Source: Camarhynchus parvulus
Lineage: Eukaryota > Chordata > Aves > Passeriformes > Thraupidae
Assembly: GCF_901933205.1 (NCBI RefSeq)
Contig: NC_044584.1
Coordinates: 14,301,001-14,365,000, forward strand
Reading direction: 5' to 3'
DNA: 64,000 nt
Position 1 is the first letter of the stretch. Each line of letters opens with the position of its first letter. The position numbers and the translations under genes were made by a program. Below are positions 49,201-61,500 of the stretch, in pieces. The notes under the pieces are model-generated. The model saw only the letters and a list, made by a program, of their open reading frames with translations, ran no database searches and was not told the origin of the DNA.

Positions 49201-50218
49201 ATTTGAGGGCTAAAAAACTCAGGGAATGCAGGAATAGTCATAATAGAATTATATGCCTCAATTAACAGTTAAAAATGATCAATGGGGCACCACCAAGACA
49301 TGAAGGCTGCCAGCCCCAGTGAAGGCAGCAGACAGAGCAAATTTCAGCACAGTCAGGTGGGAAGGGGCACCTGCAGAGAAGAATGGAATACAGTGATGTG
49401 GCTGAGGAAGAGAACAAGAGGCACCTAATGAGGCAAAGAGCAGGCCCCCCTCTCCTTTTCTGCCTCTGGTGCCACATGCATGAACTTTCTTCTCCAGGCA
49501 TTCCATCCCAACCTTGGGCAAGCCCCTCCTCTGAGTTGAAAGTGAAGGGAACTGAGACAGATGGAACAGCTCAGGGGCAGACTGACTGCATCTGTGTGGG
49601 AAAAGAATGGAGAGGGAGCTGTGGGATGCACCACAAGGTGTTTGGCTTTGCTGAGGACTAGAGACCACTGGAGGCTTCCCCATGCCAAGGAACCTTTCAG
49701 CCAGTAGCATAAGAGAATTGAGAAATTCATTAGAATACACAAAGTGGAGACCAGAGAGGAGACTTGTGCTTCCACACACTAGGGGAAATCATGGGCAAAT
49801 TCTCTGTAGGGTGTAGCTGATCAAGTAGGGGTGCTGGTGTAACTCATGAAAGCTTCCCCAGTTTCATTAAGAGCAGCTGACTCCCATCACTGACTTTAGG
49901 GTTAGTTTCATAACAAAAGCCCTTGACACACCTTCCATCCTATTTTATGGTATAGTTCAAATAAATTTTAATATCACCTGAATGTATGGCTCTTTCATTG
50001 CTCCACAGAACACACTATCAGTCATTTACAGCTTTCTTCCTCTTTATAAGCACTAAAATATTCTTTCTTCTCCCTCTTTCATTTTTTCCTCTTATTTGAG
50101 TGTAGATAAGTCACCAAATAAGAATTAATTCTTTCTGCAGGCACTGCCTAACTAATAACTGGGCAGCTCTTGGCAACTCAGACCACCCTGCTCCAGCTAA
50201 TTTCCAAGTGAGTGATCT
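43251..50218. other. Unique non-coding sequence
   Basis: No gene recognised in 7 kb. Open frames of 147 codons (43479-43922, minus) and 166 codons (49279-49779, minus) have no recognisable domain, and comparable frames exist on the opposite strand. A perfect 11-bp inverted repeat at 44574-44622 is listed separately. The last 1 kb before the LTR is ordinary AT-rich sequence. Confidence 0.6.
44574..44622. repeat. Inverted repeat, 11-bp perfect stem, 27-nt loop
   Basis: GTGCCCTGCCT (44574-44584) and AGGCAGGGCAC (44612-44622) are exact reverse complements. The stem is GC-rich in an AT-rich setting. It is too short alone for a typical microRNA precursor. Confidence 0.85.
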
Positions 50219-50795
50219 TGTTATCGTTTGCTGGGCTCAGCTGGGATAGAGTTAATTTTGCTCCCAGTGGCTGGTCCAGGGCTGTGTTTTGGAATTGTGC
50301 TGAACAGAGGGTTGGTCATACAGAGATGTTTTCCTTGTTATGGAGCAGGCCTCAGTAGGCCAAAGCCTCGCCTGCTGTTTGTATGGCCACGCTGGTGAGG
50401 AGATTGGGGGTGCCTGGGAGGGCACCCAGCTGGGACAGGGGACCCCAACTGACCCAAGGGATACCCCAGACCACGTGGCGTTGTGCTCAGTATACAAAGT
50501 GGAGGGGAGAAGGAGGAAGTGGGGAATGTTTGGAGTGATGGATTTTGTCTTCCTTCCCAAGTTACTGTCCCACGTATGGGGCCCTGCTCTCCTGAGGCGC
50601 TGAACACCAGCCTGCCCACAGGAAGTGGTAAATCCTTGTTTTACTTTGCTTTTGCACATAGCTTTTATGTTCCCTATTAAACTGCCTTTATCCCAAGCCA
50701 GCAGTTCTTCATCTTTTACCTTTCCATTCTCTCCCTAGTCCCACTGGTGGGGGAGTGAGAGAGGAGACGCCTGGGACTGGGCTGAAACCATGGCA
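50219..50795 (+). mobile_element. Solo avian ERV LTR, 577 bp, plus orientation
   Basis: This is a widely distributed avian LTR family recognised by CAGCTGGGATAGAGTTAATT, GGGACAGGGGACCCCAACTG-type sequence, AATGTTTGGAGTGATGGATT and TCCCACTGGTGGGGGAGTGA. The start TGTTATCGTTT and end AAACCATGGCA are mutually complementary with mismatches, as expected of LTR ends. A TATA-like TATACAAAG lies at 50491-50499 and ATTAAA at 50676-50681, the expected U3/R order. The immediate flanks (GATCT left, TCTGT right) do not form a clean TSD, so the ends may be off by a few bases or the insertion may be old. No gag, pol or env sequence is attached. Confidence 0.85.
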
Positions 50796-53700
50796 TCTGT
50801 GAAAAAGGAACTGTGTGCAGTCTTTAAGACTTTTGTTAGTCAATAGTCAAACCCTATTTCCTGCTCTCCTACTCTTTTCCAATGAAAGCTGAGCAGGTAC
50901 AGCCTTCAGAAGGAGCTGCTCTTTCCTTCTTCCCAACAGTGCTCAGTGATTTTATTTCATGTAAAGGACTGAAAGCCAACTCAGAAGTATTGCACTTCCT
51001 CTCCCTCCCCACCACCTTCCCCAAGAGTAATTTTAGTGGAGCTTTGATTGATGTCAGATGAAATTAACTGGAAACATTTAATGTGTTTAACATGTAAAGG
51101 CTTAGGGCTCTAGTCACTCAGAGTTAGATACTTTCTGTGCTTCATAAACTCAGAGGACACTGAAGCCTGAATTTCAGCTCTGCAGCCAGATGACTTATTA
51201 AACAGCACCTTGACTCCTGCCATCATTGCTACTTTTCACTCCATTATTAATAGAAGGAGGACTTGAACTGATGGCAGCAAGAATGGAATCAAAAGTCCTG
51301 TGGCAGAGATGCTGTTAATTTTAGTATTGTGTCCATCATTAGGCATCAGATTAAATCAAGCTATATATCCCTCAGCAGCTGTTAAAAATCCTCATTTAAC
51401 TAAGTGAAAATGAATATTGTGCTTCAAATGGAAGGATGAATGAGGTTCCTGCAAACAAATAGCTTTGAGAAGGGCTCTGAATAGACAGGGAGGTTTAATG
51501 AGGCTCAAGAGCATAGTCTCAGGTTTCTTAAAACTAGAAAAGTCTTTGGTCATTTAAAAAATTGAAAGTTGAATAATATTTTGCTCCCTTCTCATACTTG
51601 CAGAATAAATAGAAAAGAGAGGTTTCTTTCTAAGTCAACAGGTTATATCAAGTGAGAAAGAAAATAATTTTTAATATGTACTTCCTCTTGGACCACCTAT
51701 CAAAGGCAGATTAACCCTCCAAGTGATAAATATGGGAGGCTCTGGGACTCCTGAGGGATGCCTCAGCCAACCACAGCTGAGCAAAGGGAAGGTCTCTGTG
51801 AGTGTGCAGGGCAGTCTTTGAGGGTGCACAGGCTCTTGAGAACACCTAGAATCCAAACTTTCCTCCAGAGGATTTACTCATGCCTGCTTTACTGCTGGTA
51901 TTCAGTATTACTTTATTGACTTGTAAGCAAGTCTATCAGCAGCAAAATTTTTTCCTAAGTAATAAAGGGGCTTTGAAATGTCTGTCCATACAAATAGCAG
52001 ACATAACCCTTTCTACTCTCTATTCTTGGCGATTTCTAAACACATTTGTTTGTGCCATGCATTACTCTGTTATTATTTACCAACTTATCTTCAGTACACA
52101 CTCAACATACCAAGCTCAGAGTGGCTGGGCTGTTAAAAGTCATGCTTCAATGAGACAACTGGACTCCATCACTTAGATATGGCTTACAAAGCTTGCCAGT
52201 AATTCTTCAAAATCCAGCTGCAGTCATGACTCCAGCAGCTCATTTGCTGCAGCCATGGCACTAAAGGAGCAGTTACCACAGAGCAATGGCTCCTCTGTTA
52301 CTCTAATGCAGATTATTGGCTTCCTGATCAATTCCCCCCTCATAAGATCTCAATAAGAGCTCCACATGATAGGACTATTACATACTTTGAATAGCAAGCT
52401 TACATCCTCCATTCTACCAGAAGATTTTTCATTTTCATAGCCCCCTTTATATCTCATTTTCTGCCAGAATGCAACAAGAGTTGAGTTTCAGTTGCCTTGC
52501 ACTGGAGTCAAGCAGCAAGTGGGAGCAAGGCTGAAATTAGCCAGACTTTTGCTGCTCATGAGGGATTAAGCCACTTGATGAAACTCTGCAGATATATTTA
52601 TCTCAAAGTGTCAGAGAGGAGGTAAGAATTCAATTTGCTGAAGCAGAGAACCAGCTGAGATGAAGTCAAAGGCCCTACAAGCATTTTAGTCTGCTCCATG
52701 TGAAATGAAAAGAATCCATAAACTACAGGAAGAGCACGTATATAAACAGAGATCACAAATCATATCAATTTCTCAAAAGTGAAGCCTTCCACTAACTTGC
52801 TTTAAGTCTTCCAGAAAATTAAACTGGAAAGTTAAGAGCAGCAGGAACCCATGTATTGTACTGACACTTTTAAACCATACCATTCATTTTAGTTTCATCC
52901 TTCTGCAGTAGTTTCAAGTATGAGTATCATATATGCTTTCTGCTGAAAAATATATATATTGCATATATGGGGAGATAGATAGGGATATATACAGATATAT
53001 AGATTTATTTACTTATTTATGGGGAAAGCATATAGTTCTTTCTCAGACACCTGTAAGATACCTCAGATGCAGATGAATAACCTTGAGAAGTTAATCAACC
53101 AGCAACCATTCTCTAGGCTGTGTGTGAAGCCAGGGTAAACGGACACAGTTGTGCTGTCTGAGACAATTTTTTTTTCTGCATCCTCACAGCAAACAACCAG
53201 TTAGGAGGTAACAAGAAGGGCCCATGTAATGCAAACACAAGGTCATACCCACTGAACAATGGGCTGGCAATTCCAGAGGGTCACAGGGTCAGGTTGCTGC
53301 TATTTGTTTCATAACAGGACAAAGAGCAGAAGTTCCTTTGCTTTCTGTCATGTCTGCAAGCTCAACCACACTGTGCAGCCACTGATGCTACTACAGTGCA
53401 CTAGGAGGAAATCAAACCGCCTGCACAGATCACCATTGATGTGTGTTTGAAGGGACTTACAGAGAAAACATCAGAGCTACCACATTTCTCCAGTTCTGTG
53501 AAGGCAACTGAACAGTTTTTACATTTACACTTATTGCTGGGTCTGTCCGCAGTGATAGGCCACAAAGCTGCTCATAAGCCATTCCTCAGGGTCAGCTTCT
53601 TCTGTCATGGAGAGGCTTTCAAAGCATATCTGAATGTCTCCATGTGCTAAATACTCAGCTATACAGTGTGATCCCCAGGTCATGCTCTAAAAAAAGCACT

Positions 53701-53965
53701 GTTCAACATATTCAGATGAGTTAATGATAATATTTCTTAGATGCTGAAGAAAACTAGAACGTGTTCTGACTCAGGTTAGGCAAAAATAAAGCAGCTATGT
53801 AATGCATTAGTTTGATTCAAAAAACATGATTTACTAAAATTGTGTAGTTTTTTCCTGAAGCAGCCAGAGAGAAACAGGAAATCATTAGGTGTTTAAATAT
53901 GAAAGGCACAAATATTGATCTCATAGCTAAACTGCCATAGGAAAGAGCAATCCACTTCCTTCAAC
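50796..53965. other. Unique non-coding sequence
   Basis: No gene recognised; the longest frames are about 60-100 codons. An AT-rich degenerate TATA/GATA tract near 52947-53020 is listed separately. Confidence 0.6.
52947..53020. repeat. Degenerate TATA/GATA low-complexity tract
   Basis: Alternating TATATAT, GATAGATAG, ATATATACAGATATATAG and TTTATTTACTTATTTA segments, interrupted, consistent with an old microsatellite. Confidence 0.8.
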
Positions 53966-53971
53966 ATGCAG

Positions 53972-54260
53972 TGTTGTCATCTTATTGCAAAAGTTCCATA
54001 CCTTCTCAGTGATTTCTCATGGGCAGCGCCTTACAGCACTGACTCCAACTCCTTCTTCCTCACAGCACAGCCAACAAACTCCAACTTCCTCCTCACCCAG
54101 CTAACCCACTCTTTTATAGCACTCATCCTTATTGGACACAGCTGTGGCCTGTTAAGGACAGGCCTGTTCCTAATCCTTGGTAATGAGTACAGCTGCAACT
54201 CCTCAGGGGTGAGATTATCTTCTGCACTGTCTTTATTTTCTTACATTCTATCCCCCCACA
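53972..54260 (-). mobile_element. Solo ERV LTR (family A, copy 2), 6-bp TSD
   Basis: This is a 289-bp LTR in minus orientation, reading TGTGGGGGGATAG to GACAACA on the minus strand. ATGCAG flanks it on both sides (53966-53971 and 54261-54266), an exact 6-bp TSD. A canonical minus-strand TATA box, TATAAAAG, lies at 54111-54118. It aligns with the element at 9679-10006 through the terminal motifs, the TATA region and the CACAGCTGTGGCCTGTTAA core, but has only one copy of the 30-bp terminal unit that is doubled there. No retroviral interior remains. The TSD length supports class II (ERVK-like) integration. Confidence 0.92.
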
Positions 54261-54266
54261 ATGCAG

Positions 54267-55210
54267 GGGTATAATGTGAGTTCCTAAGAAACAGGAAGAC
54301 GTGAAACAGAAGTGATAGCAAGACTGAGATAGAATGTTAGCTGGAGAATTCCATTCCCCCAAATTAGGTCCAGCACTTTAGAAGCTATGTGCACACATGG
54401 AAGCTCTGAAGTATCACTGGGCCTGCATTCCACTTTTGCAAGCCTCCTATTCCCAAAAGAGCACTAGGGATTTTTCATCAATGCACAAAATCAAATATTG
54501 AGGGGTTGAACTCCTAATTCCACAGAATTCAACATTCCCACTCCCTTGAACTTGCTTGTTTTATATATATTTTTTTTTACTGGGTAGCAATAAAGCAGGA
54601 GTTCAGGCTGAGAAATTAATAGCGAGCACAATCCAGACCACACTGAAAAGACAAACTGCCTAAATGATAGGGTAAAAATGGTAAGTCACTCTTCTTACAG
54701 ACTTCAAACCTGAACCTAACAGTCCATTAAAAACAGAGAGATGGCTGAGGTCACCAACTTAATGGTTTGCTGAAGAAACCAGGGTGAATGTCAGGAGCAG
54801 GATGAACACCCATCTCAAAAAGCTTTTCATCAGGATGTGCAGGGAGTTGCTGACTCCATCAGGTCGTGGGGCAAGGAAACATGGAGCAGTTCCACCTCTC
54901 AGACTAGATCAGAGAGAAGCAGCACCCTAAATTCAGAGTGCCTCTCCTTCCCAAACCCCAATTAGTTTGACAAGACAGCATTTGGAGTCTCTGTGGAGCT
55001 GAGACCAAGCACAGACCAAGGCAGGGTTTGGAGCATTATGAATTGTGATATATCAAACGTGAAAAAAAACACACCCAGAGCTGGGGCTTGCTGTCTTTTA
55101 AGTGTGATTGAAGCTGATTTCAGGCAGCAGAGGTGGAGCAGGATGGGCCGAGCTGCTCCCCAAGGTGCCCACGCTGGGCACAGCGCCCCAGTGAGAGCAG
55201 GGAGCCCAGG
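54267..55210. other. Unique non-coding sequence
   Basis: Nothing recognised apart from an AT/T-rich run (about 54560-54580). The right end grades into GC-richer sequence before the minisatellite. Confidence 0.55.
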
Positions 55211-55546
55211 ACACAGCTCCCTTAGCCAGGCTGTGACCCACAGGGCTGTGACACACAGGGCTGTCACCCCTACAGGACACAGCTCCCCTCAGCCAGGCTG
55301 TGACCCACAGGGCTGTGACACACAGGGCTGTCACCCCTACAGGACACAGCTCCCTTAGCCAGGCTGTGACCCACAGGGCTGTCACCCCTACAGGACACAG
55401 CTCCCTCAGCCAGGCTGTGACCCACAGGGCTGTGACACACAGGACACAGCTCCCCTCAGCCAGGCTGTGACCCACAGGGCTGTCACCCCTACAGGACACA
55501 GCTCCCTCAGCCAGGCTGTGACCCACAGGGCTGTCACCCCTGCAGG
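55211..55546. repeat. Modular GC-rich minisatellite, six units
   Basis: Units beginning ACACAGCTCCC start at 55211, 55277, 55344, 55395, 55444 and 55496, with lengths of 66, 67, 51, 49, 52 and 51 bp. The long units contain three submodules: an AGCCAGGCTGTGACCCACAG core, a CTGTGACACACAGGG module and a CTGTCACCCCTACAGG module. Units 3, 5 and 6 lack the second and unit 4 lacks the third. A 202-codon minus-strand open frame (55098-55706) exists because 51 and 66 are multiples of three; it changes reading phase of the repeat midway and is not a credible gene. Confidence 0.95.
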
Positions 55547-58500
55547 ACACCAGGACATTTCCACTGCCACTGCCAGCCCAGGAAAGCCATGTTCTGTCAC
55601 AGGCCTGGCTGCAGGGAAGGCAATGCCAGGCCAAGAGCTGCTGCCTCATCCTGTTGCCTTGGGAGCTGCAGAGATTTATGGCACAGAGAGAAGCAGAGTT
55701 CTCCAAAGTGTCCTAGGAAGGCCTGAGGAGGAAAATTAGAAATTCACAGCCCCTCCTGAGGCAGCAAGGAGGCTCCAGGACACAGACATCAGATGAGATG
55801 GCAGTGCTGGAGGAGAAGCTCAAAGTAGATCGTGTTCAGAAAAAGAAATTTGTATTTGCTGTCTCCAGTTGCTGGAAGTGGAAAATTATCTATAGTCCTG
55901 TCTTTGACCCCAGTAACTCTTCTTTTTATCACAAGTCCCTGCTTTAAAAGTGTAACAGAGACTACAAGGCGTGGAGTTAAATACTTTGGGATTAGAGATA
56001 CAATCTGAGAAGCAACAGTAAAATAGTTCATCCCACAAGAGATTTCTCTCATTTCTTCCAGAGATAAGTACACAGGGACCTGACAAAATAAATTTGCCCT
56101 TGTTATCTTCCTGAGTAACCTGAGAGGAAAATTAAATCCAATTTCTTTGCTGAACATGATATTTATTTTGCTTAAGGAAAACCATGTTTATCAATTAGGT
56201 GTAGCACTTCTGATTAACCATCAGGACTGAGGGGAAAAAACAGAAAAGTTCTGAAGGCTTAAAGTAAGTATGGATATAGAACTTGTCCTGGTCTTGAGAG
56301 GGACAGTCTTAGCTGTTCTTCTTGCTAACCAGTACAGTGCTTTGTGATGCCAAGACTTCTAGAAACTCTCCCAGGATCAGGACCTTTTCTTGAACTCTTA
56401 AATACTGTAAGCCTGTTAAAATTATGAATCAGAGCTTTGCAATTTTTAAAAATTATGATTAGATAGCATTTCATGTATATACCGTCTCCTATTGTCTCAA
56501 TTTCTTTCCAAAATTATTTTCTTCCCTCGGTGAGAGAAGTTAAAGTCATCTGCCCTAATACATTATTCAGGATTATCTCACAAAGCCTTATCAATAAAGA
56601 TCAACAGCACCTTACAGAACATCAGCAGTTCCCAACTAAGGACACAAGCACAGTGACAGTTCTGGGGTCAGGTGGGGGTATGGTAAACCCCTCATGCTTC
56701 TTCTCTGCAGAAAAGTCTTTCCTTAGTGATCTGCTGCTTTTACTTTGTCTGAGGCACATGAGACTGAAGTACATGACATAACTTTTTGGTGTTTTGGTTT
56801 GCTTTCCTTTAAAGGTTTCACTTTTGTTGGAAAAAAAAAAAAAACAACCCAACAAACCCAAACCTAAAGTGAATTTGCTGACTTTATGCTAAACTCCTTT
56901 TCCCTCCCAGTTTAAAGTGACCTTTGATGGAAACTAAAATGTGCAGGTGTCAAAGTGTATCAGTATTGTACGCCAGAGATGTGCACAACTGAGGTTTTTT
57001 TGGCACTTTCTCCTTCCAGTTTATTAAAGGTTGTGTCAGAATAAATTTATGTAAGCAAGGATCGGATTTTATTAGTGGAACATCATTAGCTTTTAATGAA
57101 TAAGAGTAGTTTAGGAAAAGAGCTGGTAACATTTGAGAGCTGAGCTGTTTCTCCTCTTTCCCTCCACCTCTCACTTTAACCCTGCCAGTAAGGTGGAATA
57201 CAGCAATGGAGAAATGCAGAAATGGTTGTGTTAAAGCTGTAGCTCAGCAAAGCAGCTGACACTGTTCCAGTGTCTATCACTTTCCAGCACAGCAATATGT
57301 GCTAAGGCTCTCTTGCTTTAGTGGAACTTCATCAGTTATGCAGATTTTTCTCTAAATAGAAGCCAATTAAGCAGGGTCCAAGCCTGCAATCACTGATGAG
57401 GTTATAGGAACAGCTGGCAAACAAGATGCTCCACAGTGGATGAGGACAGACAGAACAAAGATGGCCCCTGGCCCCAAAGTCTAAACTGTAAAGCCTTGGA
57501 ATATCCTGGGGATTGTCCATCAGGAATGTAACTGATCCTCACCAGCAGAGAGAGATTTAAACTGACAAGGGAGCTCTCCAAGCTATCACAAAGGACAGAG
57601 ATGCTCTTGAGCTTTTCTCCCACAAAATAACTATTCCCCCCTTTTCTGCAGACTTGTGGGGTCTGCCTCCTCCACCACAGCAGGTAATTTTCATTCCTGC
57701 TTGTTTTATTATCAGAAAGATTGGAAAAGGAGAAAGTATTCCACAGTTACATAAATCCAGCTTCAAAACCCAGTGCTGGATGATACCAGTGCACGGGTTT
57801 TGCCCCAGCCCTACTAGGATGTAATAGTAATGAAAAACAAGACATTAGTGCTAATTGCCATTAGCACTGAAATGTCTAAAACCCACTGCAGGTACGATAT
57901 TTAGAGTTCAGACCACTCTTAGAAGTGGGGATCTCTCTGCTCTCCTATTTGTGAAACACAAGTTCTTTGGATTCCCTCCAGTCAGCAAAGAGTCAAACAC
58001 CCCCAAATTTCTCAGCACTTCCCATTCAGTCCCACACAGCAGACTTTGGGGCCAGCAGAGGCACTGACAAAGCCCTTTCTCCCCACCAGCTTTGCTGGGC
58101 ACATCTGGAAGCCAGAGGCCAGGAGAAGGGAGTTACCACCCCTCAGTTCAGGCCCAGAAAGAGCAGCCCCACCCCAGAGAAGGGCACAGAGCTACTCCCC
58201 AGCAGTTTTGCTTTCTTTTTCTGGACACAGCAGAAGGACATTACAATTTGACATGGGCAAATCCAGATTTTGGGTCTTGTTATTGGATTAGCAGAAGCAG
58301 GGCAGCTGGTGCAGAGTGCCAAACCCATGCAATTGTATTTTGCTGCTCCACTTTGGAACAGCTCTGTGTGCTTTACACTGGACCCTATGCCCTTAGTGCC
58401 TCTGCAGACTGCCCAGACAAGGCTGCAGGGAGCTCCACCAGGCCCCTGCTTTGGTCATTCTTGGCCCTTAGCAGGTTTGTGACCCCAAAAGATCCAATGC

Positions 58501-61500
58501 ACACATAGTCCTCTTTTTACAGCCTCATCAAAATCCCTCTGGAACTCAGGCACAGATCTGACAGTCAAACTGGGGAAAGTGCTAAAGGACCATTAGGTTT
58601 CCTGTCTCTAATCGCTATGGACTACAGACATAATTGACTTCTTGATCTGCATCTCTCAGAGGTTTTGGGGAAACACTAAGGTTTTCTTATCCTTTACATT
58701 GGGAAGCTTAAAATAAAGATTTCTAGAGAGCTAAGACACAGATATTGCCAAAATGTACCAGAAGCACATTAAAGATTTGCATGACCTTAGCCAAGAAATG
58801 CCCCCCATCTGCCTGAGACCAGGTAATACCATCAAGCCTGCAATTGTATCTTTGCTAGGCAACAACCAGCACTCCTTAATGCACTGAGCCCCTGCTTAAA
58901 GCCAAATCAGCAAAGTTCTTATAAGGATTGCAGTTGCTCAGTTTTCCCCAGAGTAGCCCTGCTCATATTAGAAACTAACAACAAGGATTTAGAAAAAAGC
59001 ACATTTACATATTTTTTCCATTAAAGAGAGATGTTACACAGGCAAGGTTGGTATCTGCTTATAAAGCTGCAAATCCCTTGTGTGCACAAACAAACATCAT
59101 TTGAGAGAATTTCAGAGTCATATGCAGTATGTGCCTATCAATTCCTGTTAATTTGAGGAGGCTGTTGATGAACTGAACAGCCACTTTCCTTTTCTCTCAT
59201 AAATGCCTGCAAAAACAGGAAAATAGACTCAACTTTTCCTTGTATGCCCACAAGATAAAAGATGAGAGGCTCAGTAACTCAAATCCCTGCTTTTTGAGCA
59301 TGCAGAACACAAGCTAAAGCACACATAAGCACAAACTAAACTGCCTCTTCCCCATTTCACATTTTTACAGTTCATTGGCCTATAAAGTAGTATCCAAACA
59401 GCCTGAAACAATTCCATCTCTGCTGTAATTACAGGATCCCACTAAAATCACAGGATTCCACCACTAAAAATGTCTTAACTGCTTCCATAGTTTTCCACAG
59501 TAGATTGCATATGCCATGCTGCTTTCTTGCCCAATATGCTCCTGAACACAGAGAGAAAACATCCCCCATCCCCAAACTGGCCATTGGCCCAACACACAGA
59601 TTTATTTTAATGGGCAAACAGGATGCAAAGGGTGGTTGAGCCATGGAGCAGCATTGCCCTGAGTTCAGCTCCAAGATCTCTCCCAGAGAGCCATGGCAAG
59701 TTCTCTACCTGACACTCACTTCATCCCTACAGATATTTATCTCCCCAGACTGAGTCCATTTGGTGTATTAGTCACAGATTCCCTAGCCATGCTTCAAGCA
59801 CAGCATAATATAGCATGAATCACTGTGCTGAATAATCCAGAAGTGTATTTCAAGTATAACTTTTACCATGCTCCTTTTTACTGATCTTTCTTTGATGGAT
59901 CATAATATGATCACTTTAAAAGTACTTCAAATAATAGCTACACTTCAAAGCATTTTTCTCTTTTATCTTATTTAAAACATTACATCAATTGTCATGTATC
60001 ATGATTCCACACAGTTATTATCATGCTGACATTTAAATATTGCTTCCTTATGGATCTACCTGTTAAGTATCACTCATTGCATTCACCTCTTTAACCAGAA
60101 ATATTTATTTCCCACAGCAACATTCTTCCACTCTAACACATGTTCTGCTTTTTATTCTCATAACTGTGTTCTTCACTTTTATTGTTAAATCCTGCGGACA
60201 CCAATGGCTGTTTTACATGGCCTATATTTGAAAAAACATCTGCAGGACTCAACAGCATTGGCAGGAGCACTGATTATCAGCCCTGCTAATCTGAGTGTCC
60301 TTCTGCAGCCTCTGGTTCTGATGGTGCCAAGCTGTTACAAGGAATTCATAGCCAGGGTCCAGGTGATACAGGCTCCTTTTTCAGTTCTGCCTCTCAGGTG
60401 TTGATTGATTTCTGAGCAGCTGCTTGATTTTCCTCCATTAGGAAGCAGAAGTGATGGTGCCAGGTCAAACTCAAAGCAAAAGAACATTTTGAACTCCTCT
60501 CATCCCTGCACAAACCCCCACTGTTCTCACATCCTGTCATTATGTTAAGGCATGGGTTTTATTCTGCCTGATCTGAAGCACAAAAATTATGTCATGCCAG
60601 GCACACGTGTCTATCCCATGGGCAGTACCAAAGATTTAAATTTCAACAAAAGCATTTAAAAATTTTCACTTTTTCCTTCTCACTAGCAAGCACAGCTCAT
60701 TCTTGTCCTTCTCCTGACAGTGACAAGTATTCTTTTTATGAATTATTTTATGCTTCCATCCAGCCTTCACTCTTGGTGGAAGACTACTCATCTGGAGCTC
60801 AGCCAAAAAGCAGAGATGATGGAGAGTAGTTTTCTCAACTTGCCTTAAGTAGTTCTACTCAGAGAGGCTGACTTCATGAAAAATGGGAGTTAAGCCTGGA
60901 AAATAGCCTTAAGTTGAAACACCAGCAACGAGCTTCAAAAGCCAAAACTTACGAGTTAAAGCAGTTGCAAAGAAAAATCATAGTTCATATAATGCAAGTG
61001 AGATCTTTTTGGCAAACAGCTGAGTACATCTGCACAACACACAGCAAACTAATGACCTATAAACACAAACATCAAAGATGGCTTTAGTTAATGGTGTTTT
61101 ACAATCCAACTTGCTCATGCATTGGTTGTAATCACCAACACCCTTGTTTAAAGCTGCATTTGCTGTGTTACTTTTGTGCATCATTTCAGGCATTTGCAGC
61201 TTTGGGAGGTGAGCTAATCTGAGCTGTGTGGTCGCACCAGTGACAATTGTTCTCTCAAGCAAAGCAGCTGCAGTCCATCCATAAAATTTAACTTAATGAA
61301 AGGTTACAACTTGAAGTTTGCATATACCAAACTCACAGTTTAGTTTTCTACATAATCTCTTGCAGCACTCAGCTTTAAGTGATGCAAGTGCATTTCTGCT
61401 GTGACAGCTTTACTGGGTTTGCATGTTTGATTGTTTGATTGCAGAGTGGTTCTGCCCCATTCTTTTTCTCATAAAAGTATCTTGTCAATCCACAAAAATA

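Noticed and set aside
49279..49779. 166-codon minus-strand open frame
   Set aside because: No known motif; another minus frame and a plus frame are open over the same bases, as expected of GC-richer non-coding DNA.
55098..55706. 202-codon minus-strand open frame with repeated R-G-D tripeptides
   Set aside because: It is produced by the minisatellite, whose units of 51 and 66 bp keep a frame open; it switches repeat phase midway and has no domain. The R-G-D tripeptides come from the repeat and are not evidence of adhesion function.
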